DNA of 64,000 bases from Telmatactis stephensoni (taxonomy: Eukaryota > Cnidaria > Anthozoa > Actiniaria > Isophelliidae): contig JALIZF010001782.1 of the NCBI GenBank assembly GCA_029948255.1, positions 190,001-254,000 on the forward strand, read 5' to 3'. The notes beneath the pieces are model-generated. The model was not told the DNA's origin and searched no databases. It saw only the letters and a program-made list of their open reading frames with translations. This document shows positions 1-14,661 of the stretch, in pieces. How positions within the stretch are numbered: the first letter of the stretch is position 1; each line of letters begins with the position of its first letter. The translations under genes were made by a program, and so were the position numbers.

Positions 1-5067
<5,067 letters not shown>

Positions 5068-5109
5068 TACCCTATCTAATATTTTAGTGGTTTTAAAACA
5101 ATATAAGAG

Positions 5110-5151
5110 TTATAAAAAGTGAAAAATCACAACCAACTTTCCAGACGCCAT
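5110..5151 (-). promoter_or_regulatory. Possible upstream ORF in the DOT1L leader
   Basis: An ATG at 5151 opens a 13-codon frame that stops at 5110, 43 nt before the DOT1L start at 5067. It would act as a leader uORF if transcription begins upstream of 5151. It is in frame with DOT1L but closed by TAA. The transcription start is not known. Confidence 0.3.
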
Positions 5152-6083
5152 TTTCCCACCTTGTACCCGCTGGCCCGCGAAGACCATGCGTCCTCAGCTG
5201 CATGCTCTGGTCACGTGACTATTTTGTAGAATTTTCATTGGATCAGCATGAAGGCCATTAATTGGGGTATTGTTCTTCATATGTAAAATGACATTTTTCC
5301 CGCGTTTAGTTTTTAATGGCACGGGGGAAACACGGAGGATAGGTTTTGCTTGAAAAGCGACACGACTAACAACAAAGGAATGGCGAAGATGCAAACAGAC
5401 TGCATTTGTGGAAACAATGACCCAAGAGAATTTTTGTTTTTTAAAATTTTTTATTCGGTTCTCGATTTGTTTGAGTGGTATTTTGTTTCACTTTGAATAC
5501 GGCAAACACAAAGATTTCCTAATAAAACAACAACGACAATAAAATCAAGCAACTGATTCAAAAACGATCTTCCGAGAGAGCCGAGAGAGAGATAACGGTA
5601 GACAGACAGACAGCAAGGCCCGCGGAGCGGGAGGGGCTGGGTGGGCTATAGCTCCAACACTTTTTCCCTTTTCCCATACTTTTTACATACTTTCTCCCCT
5701 TTTCCCATTCACTGTTTCCAATCTTAGCCCCACCACTTTTTCCCATACTGGTCTCTTATATAGCCCCACCACTTTTTAGGGTGCTCCGCGGTTCCTGGAC
5801 AGACAGACAAACACTTGCCCCTATCTTCGACCCGAAGTCATTGGACTGTAATGTCTATTCAAACGGCCGGCTATACATTCCCATGGGAAATGATTTAATC
5901 ATATGCAAGACTATATATAAACAAACGAAAGTTGCCCAAACCGGAGACTGACAAGAAGTCTCTTAACGGCAAACAATGCAAGAACTGGGTTTCAGTTGTG
6001 TGTTAATGGTATATTTGGTCTGTTTGAGTTCCTTTTAACCAGCAGTTGACATTTGACTAATATTGTTCAGTGCTTGCTGTGGA
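5152..6083. other. Upstream flank of DOT1L, no gene seen
   Basis: This is divergent upstream sequence of DOT1L. Between about 5590 and 5820 a short-unit stretch contains gacagacagacag at both sides and repeats of the 'ccccaccactttttccc' kind. It holds no convincing coding frame. Confidence 0.5.
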
Positions 6084-6385
6084 CCCGGGGGGGGGGGGAC
6101 TCCGTTCGTAAATGGACGGGGATACTCGTCGTACCTTTTAGGGGTCAAAATCTGGTACCTTTTAGGGTTTCTCAGACTTAGGTGGACTACCAGAGACATA
6201 GCTGGTACCTTTTAGGGATTGTTTTGGGGTAAATAAACTACCTAAAATAGGCATGAAAGGAACGATTTCGATTATCTGAACTGAATCTTCAAAGCACATC
6301 GATAACAAATGTTTCATTACTTTAATTCTTTATTATGACGAGCATCCCCGTCCTCTTATATATAGGAGTCCCCCCCCCCCCCGGG
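6084..6385. mobile_element. 302-bp TIR element with an 8-bp target duplication
   Basis: The ends are cccggggggggggg...gactcc and ggagtccccccccccccggg, followed inward by cgggga / tccccg inverted matches. The element is flanked by exact 8-bp copies gctgtgga at 6076-6083 and 6386-6393. It contains three copies of a 'ggtaccttttaggg' word and no transposase. An 8-bp duplication is typical of hAT-type transposition (known for the superfamily); the assignment here is inference. Confidence 0.8.
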
Positions 6386-7258
6386 GCTGTGGAGTCCTTT
6401 GATGGTTAACGAGCACATTGGGTTAGAACTGGCTGCAAAATCGCGAAGTTTGGTGTTAATCGGATCAATATTGAACGACTGACAGCCGTTCAAAAGCGTT
6501 CGAATTTACAAAGAAATGTATGGTTTAATATTCGGACAACTTGTGGAATTTGTCCGGAAATATATGCAGCGAATATAAGCGATTTTGATGGTTTGGGTTT
6601 CCTGTGTAATCTGATCGGCCGTTAAACCGTGATTATCTTCTATTATCTTCTAAATTCTCTCTTTTCCTCGGCAAACTTCACAATTTTGTGTTCAAATTAA
6701 TAAAGTTTTTTGAGTAATTTATGCATTTTTGCTGTGCATTTACTCTCAATACTTCCAAAAATTGAGGTTTTTGGGCCTCTAAAGTTCGGGGTCATAAATA
6801 CTCGTGGGGTAACACAGGAGGCCCAAGCTCATTGTGAGAGGCTAACTGATTATAAAGCTAATATGTATGGGAGTTTAGGCTCCGCTCTAAAACTCCGTAA
6901 ATGATATAGAAAATAAACTCTTATAAAAAATAGACGTTTATACAGTGCTGCTTGTGTTATTGGTGTTCTCTGGTAGCGATTTCAGGCCATTTTGAGTTCT
7001 CTCTCTCTTGTGGCCCGGTCCGAGGACTAGCTAGCTCCTAAAATTCTTCTGCCACAAGCACAGGAAGCCCGTCGATGAAAATGGCCACAGAGAGTAGAAA
7101 ACAGGAAAAGACGTTTGCGGATGGGCTAACCCCGGCCATTGTCATTTGTTTGCCACACGATGCAATCCGGCTGTCGCATGCGTGCTATACGTTGTAGAAC
7201 GTTGTAGAATTGTACTCAACTTAACTAGTTTTGCAATAGACTTATTTGGAGCTGTACT

Positions 7259-7765
7259 GTATACACCTATTTCAAGAAAGGTTGTCGTACGAGAGGCCTA
7301 AAGCCCCCACGAGCGCGACTAGATCGAAAAGGAGTATTTGTAGCTGCTAGCCTCCTCCGCAGGCAACTCTTTTGAGTTTTATTGCTGCTTTTGGGTTTCC
7401 TGTGGAATCTCGGAGAGGACTGGCACGAAGTGGGGGTGGGACTTCCCTAATTTTTGCACAGGAAGCCCAAGTCAAGCCTAATTCCCTAATGCAAAAGGTT
7501 GCCTGCGGAGGAGGCTATGTAGCTGCAAAACTTCACTCTCTTTTTAGCCTTGGTCTTAATGTTTAACGTAAAAAAACGAACTTCTAGCTAGCTTTGGTGT
7601 ATAAGGTCATCTGGAGTAAAGCAAGATTTGAATTGTATAGTGTAGATATTTGTGTGGCTTTAAAACGTTAGCAACTTTTACCCATGCTTCCTTTCAGGTG
7701 AGTCTCGTAGGCTCGTAGCCTTAAATTTTGCGTGCCGGACACTGTTTATTGAAATTGGTATATAT
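7259..7765. mobile_element. Palindromic MITE, 'ctatttcaa' family, carrying a nested insertion
   Basis: The left end tgtatacacctatttcaaga and the diverged right end ttgaaattggtatatatg are inverted. The inner words (gttgtcg, gagaggcc, aaggagtat) recur in the same order at 7913-8215 and 40267-40563. The element at 7348-7517 has inserted within its left half and lengthened it. Confidence 0.7.
7348..7517. mobile_element. 170-bp nested TIR element with a 9-bp target duplication
   Basis: Exact 20-bp inverted ends begin tagcctcctccgcaggcaac and end with the reverse complement. Exact 9-bp direct repeats tgtagctgc lie at 7339-7347 and 7518-7526. It sits inside the older palindrome 7259-7765. The open frame across it is an accident of the insertion. 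Confidence 0.85.
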
Positions 7766-7912
7766 GTTGCTCAATGTCAGCCTCGGTTTCCCGTAAGATA
7801 TCTATTATAAACTGTGAGCCAAAATCCTTGGAAATAATAAAAATCTGATCTAACGCATTTGCTTTGTTCTTCATTTATGCGCATTATATATGAAGAACAG
7901 AGAGATACTGGC

Positions 7913-8215
7913 ACCTATTTCAAAAAAGGTTGTCGATCGGGCGAGAGGCTTCTAGCATACGCGACTAGGCCGAAAAGGAGTATGGGTAGGTACTAAACTT
8001 TACTCGCTTTTCAGCTTTATTCTGGATTTTTAACATCAAGGAATGAAAATCTTTTGTGCATAAGTTCAAGGCAAGCTGGTTGAGAATAGCTGTGCTGATA
8101 TTCTTGTGGGTTTATAGCTTTTATATATTTCTACCCATACTTCCTTGCGGGAGAGTCGAGAAGACTTGAGGCCTTTTACCCGACGTTTTATGAAGCAGGT
8201 TCCGGTGTACCAGCA
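7913..8215. mobile_element. Palindromic MITE, 'ctatttcaa' family, second copy
   Basis: It begins cacctatttcaaaaaaggtt, then gttgtcgatcgggcgagagg. The words aaggagtatgggtag and ctacccatacttcctt form the inner inverted arms. The right end is less well conserved. It lacks the insertion seen in its neighbour. Confidence 0.65.
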
Positions 8216-8735
8216 ATGTGCTACCAAGCTATATCTAAATTCCAGTTTACGTACTTTTTGTACCATCACTGAGATACTTTGATAGTTTTATAGATTTGTA
8301 AGAAAAGTGACATCGTGTGTCAGTGGAATTTTCCATCAACACATTGCGCGCAACTAGCTGACTTTGGAGCGAATCGATGTCTTACTTTAGAAAGTTTGAA
8401 TATTTTCATCGCCATTTGTACATTATTAGAATTAATACGATGCAATTGGCCCTACCTATGGCCCACCCTATGGCCTATACCTCAATTTCTCTATTTTCAC
8501 CAAATACTAATCCCCTATGAAATAAGTAGTTTTCGCCAGAAAGCCCTAGAAATCTAAGTCGTGAAATTGCAGCTACGGGGAGCACGTCTACCAACCTCGA
8601 ATTCGGTCTGGAACCAAAAATAGAAGAACGCCTGGGGAGTTTATAAGTGAGGGTATAGTAACGCTATGTTCAAGTCTGGCAGGAATGCCTATAGCTTTGA
8701 TCTATTTTGTTGGCTACAAGCGCTAGGTGGTTCCT

Positions 8736-8970
8736 AGAGACCATAATACTAAGAGAGCGAAACTCAGTATTGAGGATCTTCAACAATAGAATTCAAAAGC
8801 CGAAAGCAAACGGTTCTGTCCGCGCGCACGTTAAAAATCAAATTCTATTGTTTGAGAGCCTTGCCGTGCGCGATGGCGAAATTACTAAAAATAGTCTGGT
8901 TAGCCGCCACGAGCATCGCACAGACATCAATGCGCGCCGAGCTTCGCTCTATTAGTGTTATGGTCTCTTG
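8736..8970. mobile_element. 'agagaccataatacta' palindromic MITE, copy 1
   Basis: The ends agagaccataatactaagag and its inverted, slightly diverged partner (ctattagtgttatggtctct) enclose words shared with 10100-10377 and 19973-20264: caacaatagaatt, cgcgcgcacgt, and attactaaaaatag. Compared with those copies, the left arm lacks the segment between 'cagtattga' and 'caacaatagaatt'. Confidence 0.8.
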
Positions 8971-9492
8971 GCTGTTCTAAATAAAAATAGAATAGTTTGA
9001 AAGAAGGATGGCCGGATTGAAAATGGCGTTACTAGTCTAGTTTCCCCTGATTTATGAAACTTCTGTACTGGGTTCCAGACCGAATTCGAGGTTGGGAGAC
9101 GTGCTCCCCCTAGCTGCAATTAAGTAGATTTCTAGGAGTTTCTGGCAAAAACTACTTCATAGGGTATTAGTGAGTTCACTGCTTGAAGTGCATATAATTG
9201 TACGCTTTACTTCGAATCAAGCTTCTTTAAAGCTATGCCTTTTCAATGACTTCGGGTCTCTTGTGAGAAATAGTTTCTAATCTAAACATATCGACAGCCA
9301 GTTCGACGCGTGTAATGTCTCATTTTTCATTTTCACACATTTATTCACTCAATATAATAATACATTTGATTCATGAATTAAAATAATATAATATAATACA
9401 ATAAATATAATTCACAATAAATAATTAGTCATCTTCATATAACAAAAAACGTATAGGTATTTATATTATATTGAGCTAGCGTTCATCCTAAT

Positions 9493-9667
9493 CAGGGGCG
9501 TATCTAGGGGGCGTCCCAGGGTGCCCGTGACCCCCTTTGAAAACAAAAAGATGATAGAAATAAAAGAATCTGACTGGAGAAAGATTGAGAAATTGGAAGT
9601 GTGACCCCCCTTTGGTGGAAAATGGAAAGTGTGACCCCCCCTTTGAAATATTCTGGATACGCCCCTG
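9493..9667. mobile_element. 175-bp TIR element with a 5-bp flanking repeat
   Basis: The ends caggggcgtatctag and ctggatacgcccctg are imperfect inverted repeats, flanked on both sides by ctaat. The inside repeats 'gtgaccccccttt' three times. No coding content. Confidence 0.75.
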
Positions 9668-10099
9668 CTAATAGCAAAGCTAATCAAGAGGATGAACCTA
9701 TTAATAGTATTATAAGGAAAATATTGATCAGACAAAAAGGTAATGTTATGCCTCTCGCCTCTTGACTAAGGTTCGTTTTGAGTCCATTCAAAGAGTCTCC
9801 TCTCAGTGCATTTTCGCCAGAAATTGAGAGTGGCTGGTTTTCTACCAGAAAGATCAAGAGTAGCAGCAGGAATGTCTTCTTCTGTCAGTATGATTTCCAT
9901 GGCAACGAAAACTACTAAAACTAACAATGCTAATTTCATGAAATTCGACTGAGGTTTTTCGCATCGCCTGCCATATTTCGATGAGGTGTATTGGTCACAA
10001 TAAACTTCAATTGTAATTACGGCTGATCGCGAGTATCAACGCGATCATATCGTCTTAGCCAGTCTAAAGCCACTTTTCTTTCAACATTGCACATGACAG

Positions 10100-10377
10100 C
10101 AAGAGACCATAATACTAAGAGAGCGAAGCTCAGTATTGATGTCTGTGCCATGTTCGTGGCGGCTAAGGCTATTTTTAGTAACTTCGCCATCGCGCGCGCA
10201 AGGCTCTTAAACAATAGAATTCAAACGGTCCCGTCCGCGCGCACGTCAAAAATCAAATTCTATTGGTTGAGGGACTTGCGCGCGCGATGGCGAAGTTACT
10301 AAAAATAGCCTTAGCCGCCACGAACATGGCACAGACATCAATACTGAGCTTCGCTCTCTTAGTATTATGGTCTCTTG
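10100..10377. mobile_element. 'agagaccataatacta' palindromic MITE, copy 2, with target duplication
   Basis: This is the best-preserved copy. The ends are caagagaccataatactaag and its reverse complement, and atgacag is duplicated exactly at 10093-10099 and 10378-10384. Nearly the whole 278 bp can fold back on itself. The frames called on both strands here are mirror images caused by the palindrome. Confidence 0.85.
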
Positions 10378-10679
10378 ATGACAGCAGATCTTTTCATCAT
10401 GTGTCCGCGGATTCAGACTGTCGCTGCCAATGATGCGCGCAACAATCTCAAAAGTAGAATCGAGCTCTGCAAAGTTGCGCACTAAAAATTGTACTGTGTA
10501 TGTAGCAAAGGAATTGCATTAGCGGAGGCTTTTAAAATCTGGTTAATTAATGAAATCAACCTTTGTGAACGTGGAGCTTGGCTGCACTTTTAAACTACAG
10601 TCTATTCCCAACTGCAGGGAATGGTTCATCGTTGCACTTTGTGATGACACTCACAACACCACGCTCGATGTTTCAGGAA

Positions 10680-10770
10680 TACCCTGGGTGAGGAGATGGA
10701 AGGGGTAACTTGGTAGATAGACAGGAAGGGGAGGGGGGGGGGGGTACGTAACTTGGTCGATAGGCAGGAG
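10680..10770. repeat. G-rich degenerate tandem repeat
   Basis: A 'taacttggt-gataga-caggag-ggga' unit is repeated imperfectly here and again at about 11565-11660, on either side of the LINE remnant. Confidence 0.5.
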
Positions 10771-11056
10771 AGGGGATAATATAGTGAGAACATAATAATA
10801 TTTGGATTGAAAAAGTTCTTTAAATTTCATCCAAAAATAAATTTAGGCATAGGTCTCTTTAATTTAGCTCACTAGGAAGAGACGTCCAGCCTTCCAATGC
10901 CATATAATATGTAGTTCGTTTCCCCCAGTCTGCTTTTGGCTTGGTTAATCTTGGCAGTTATCCATTCCTTGTGCTACAGCCATGCAACGCACTTGATGAG
11001 GATTTGAATTTGTCAGTTAGTGTTCAGGTATTTTGCCCTTGATTGCATTGTGGACG

Positions 11057-11545
11057 TCAGCTAAACGATGTCCAAAACGTTTCTTGACCGACGGGATTTA
11101 GAGCTTCGTCTGGCGATAATTTTCCACCAACGATCTTTCTGGCAAACTTATTCTGGAAACCTTGCAGCTGTTCCATTTCTGTCCTCATACCAAGGCTGAT
11201 CCCCCAGACAGTATCCGCATAATCTAAATGCGGAGGGAAAAGGCCAGTATAGTACAATGTACGTGATTTCTTATCCAGGAAATGAAAACTGAATGGGATT
11301 AAATACAGACAGTCGATGACCAATTAAGTTTTTGGTTACTAATGAGAAACGTCTAGATCTAGTTCCATTTCTCATCGAATGTCACACCGAGGTATTTGAA
11401 GTTGGAAACACGATCTAAGGTCTCCGGCATTTAAACTGACAACAGGGTTTTGCTCCCTGCTAACATTAATTTAGTCTTTTTTTACGTTCAAACTCAGTCT
11501 ATTGACAGTGTACCAATTACGTTCAAGCTCAGTCTATTGACAGTG
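11057..11545 (-). pseudogene. LINE-type reverse transcriptase remnant
   Basis: Read leftward, the translation includes NVKKTKLMLAGSK (after ~11490), FKYLGVTFDEKW (near 11370) and then SRTLYYTGLFPPHLDYADTV and QLQGFQNKFARKIVGGKLS between 11057 and 11290. These match the thumb and post-RT connection region of non-LTR retrotransposon reverse transcriptases. The frame is broken between the pieces and the catalytic YADD region is absent, so it is a dead 5'-truncated fragment. The exact clade cannot be told from this much. Confidence 0.75.
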
Positions 11546-12602
11546 TACCAATCACGCATTAGGTAGAGGAGGGAGGGGAGTAACTTAATTTATTGGTCGA
11601 CAGACACAAGAAGGGAGGGCGTAACTTGGCCGACAGACAGGAGAGGGGAGGGGGTAGGATAACCTTAACCAAATAAATAATTGCCTTTTACTTGTTCACT
11701 GTCTTTTATTTCTTAGTCACTGAAAGAATCAGATCATCTATCGTAGTCATGACAACAAATGATGAATTACGTGCACTATCTGCAGACTATTGCAAAGAAT
11801 AAAATCACCAAATTAATTTTAACTACCACTAGTGACATCATTTGCAGTATCTTTTAAATTCAATACTATTAGGACTGAGGATCCCTTGTCGTATCGAGCA
11901 ACAGGAAGCCCAAACAATGATTTTATCAATTATGCTAATTCAACTTATGGTTTAATTTGCTAAAACCATCACAATACTATATTGGCCTGCCCAGTCGCTA
12001 CTTTCTATGAACGGTAAAAGTCTATTTATCAGGGTATTACCTTACCACCCCTCCCCTCCCCCTCAATTAAGGAAAAAAATTGCGGGCCGGATCTGTGGAA
12101 GATTGGATGTAAAAACCATTCTTTAGTATCTCTTTGCCTGTCTCAGTCTATATAAACTATTTCGTATATCTATATGACATAACAAGCGAAAACTTAATTG
12201 GTATCGCCGCATATGCTATAGTCATATTATATCAGGAAATCCAAGCCCGCCTGTTCAAATTAACGAAAGAAGAATTCATTCTTCGATAAAAGTGTTATAG
12301 GTCAACAGTTAACAAACTGGTACGGTAGCAATTCAATCTATCATAAACTTTGGGAATTAACATCCCCAGGTAGAAGACTCCAGAATAGAGAAAGATTTCC
12401 GCCCTCAACTGAAAACCGAAATACAAAGAAATTCAACCAGTATATATATCGACACACGTACGGAATAACAAATATCCGTATCAGATATATACGGATGCGC
12501 GTGTAAAAAGCACCGCCGGGACAAACATTCTCTCTGCCGACAATATTAACCTTATGGGATCCGCTTTCAGAAATTAATTAATATTGTCAGATGGTTATAG
12601 TT

Positions 12603-13045
12603 TTCTAATGAGCTTTTATTAGGTATTTTTAAATTCGTAAAACAGAAAAAGAATTACCATAGCTAGAAAGAGCATGTTAAAATTAGCAAGACAGTGAAGT
12701 TTGAAGGAATTAAATCCAAAACTACCCTGCGAGCAGAGTCCCCCTTTACATTAGAAGGTAAAGGGGGACTCTGCTCGCAGGGTAATCCAAAACTCGCGAC
12801 AATATGAATTTTTGAAAAGTGTGAATTTGTAAGAAAACCTTTGCTGGTAGGCATCTCTTGCCTACCAGCGAATGTTTTCATACAAAATTTCGATTTCGGA
12901 AAATTGATATCTTCGTGAGTCTGCATGAAAGTTACTTCATTCAAACTTCACAGTTTTACTAATTTTGGCATGCTCTTTCCAGCTATGGTAATTATATTTC
13001 TGTACTGTGACTTTTGGAATTACATGATAAAAGCTCATTACAAAA
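12603..13045. mobile_element. Foldback element with a short palindrome inserted in its left arm
   Basis: The core arms are aattaccatagctagaaaga at 12652 and its inverted partner ending at 12993; weaker matches extend to 12603 and 13045. The centre is a hairpin (12834-12880) with the arms ctttgctggtaggca and tgcctaccagcgaa. A separate 62-bp element occupies 12723-12784 in the left arm. Confidence 0.75.
12723..12784. mobile_element. 62-bp perfect palindromic insert with a 9-bp target duplication
   Basis: The arms taccctgcgagcagagtccc and its reverse complement are separated by about 14 nt. Exact 9-bp direct repeats atccaaaac lie at 12714-12722 and 12785-12793. It is too short to encode anything and is almost all inverted repeat. 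Confidence 0.85.
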
Positions 13046-14661
13046 GTACAAAAAAGTGATGGAGGCTTTAAGCACATTCCCACGTTATAAATTTCAGACT
13101 GGGCCAAGTCATTTTGTCAACGTTCGTACGATACTTTTTAATTTCAGTTGGTACGATGTCCACCCGGGGGCATTCGAATTCTAAACTATCTTATACTTTA
13201 ACATCAGTATTTTTGCACTCAATTCAGTGGTCTTAAAAGAATATAAGCTGGAACCTTTGATGTAGCGTCATGAAAAGCTTTTGAAAACAGCTTGCAGGAC
13301 TGAAGGTCAAACGTTGAGGTTCATGAATTCAAATATCGAAACTATCAACAGTTCATCATCATCAAAGTTTGACAGGAAAACCAAGCAGTTACGCATATTG
13401 TGCTGGCAAACATTCAGCAAGAAACATTCAATTAGATAGCAAAGCTAAAGGTCGAAATATTTGACGTGGGTTTCTTTTCCTTGAGAGCAGAAGTCTTCTC
13501 CGTAGGGGCGTGACACTCAAATAATCAATTGTTCCGGATCTTGCTCGTTATCACCCACCAGTATAAATGCGAATGATTAGCTTACAAAGAGTAGCGAGTA
13601 TCTCAATTTATAGATAGCTTCGCAATGTCATTGTTGACGACATTTTGCCAATTCAGATAAAATCCGATGTTTAGCCTTCATTTGACAGTCAGAGGTCGTT
13701 CGGAAATTATCTTTCATTACGAGGTGTTGTTCGAAGCGGCATGCTGAGAAAAAGCGCTTAACTGCTGACTTTTGCGCTCTGAATCCATTTTATATGATCT
13801 ATTGTTAAATAAATAAAAGGGCAGTTCTAGAAACAGTTCAGTAGAAAGACAACGGAATTCTACTCTAAATCTAATTTAGTAGTTCTAGCCCAAAATATAA
13901 CATCTAGAAATTGATAGCCAAAACTCTACCCATATATGGTATATCAGTATCGTAGTACATATACTTATAAATAGCAGATGGTAATTCTATCTTCAAGATC
14001 CCAGAAATTAAAAAATCATTTTCGTAATTAAGTTTCAAAACATTCAACATTAAGGCCTCTTAGGTTACGTTATGTAACTTTTACCTGTGCATCATTCAGT
14101 AGATAGCAAATGGGCAAGGCCAACTACGGTGCATGGAATCCTAAGGATCTTTTGCAAGTCAAGCGCACACACATACATTCAAACACATCAAAATCGGAGC
14201 TCCTAATACATAAAAACGTGATTGCAATAATCTCTACAAATATTGAATGCATTTTTCCCCTGCATGGGGTAACGACACCAAGTTTATCGTTCAACACAAG
14301 TGCTTTTCTAAATTCTTGAAATAATTGCTGAGCATTTGTCAAATAGTTCTATATATTATAACTTACTGCTATATCCTCAATTTATCTTTTTGGTGCTTCA
14401 GAAATCTCTATATTTTGGAGATATTCAGCACCCGACTTTGTCCAGCATCTTACTGGCCATCCAGGTCAAAAGTACAAAGTCGATCTAATCACGGTTTTCG
14501 AGATCTACTAAAACCGTTTCGTATTCTTTTGATTCCACTATGAACTACTTTGTCCAACACACGTCGAACATGGCTTTTGCAATGGTTTTGCACTTTCCCA
14601 TGGTGGCAAGTCTAAACGTTTCTACCTGACTTTCCGATGATGCAGTTCCAGGGCAATGACG
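13046..14661. other. 3' flank of the activin-like gene, no gene seen
   Basis: This is AT-rich sequence downstream of the activin-like stop codon, presumably holding its 3' UTR. Overlapping frames on both strands at 14110-14342 match nothing I recognise. Confidence 0.5.

Noticed and set aside
10017..10482. Overlapping frames on both strands
   Set aside because: They are mirror images created by the palindromic MITE at 10100-10377; composition and context do not support genes.
11057..11323. Intact retrotransposon gene
   Set aside because: Only the C-terminal RT portion is present and the upstream frame is broken by stops and shifts.
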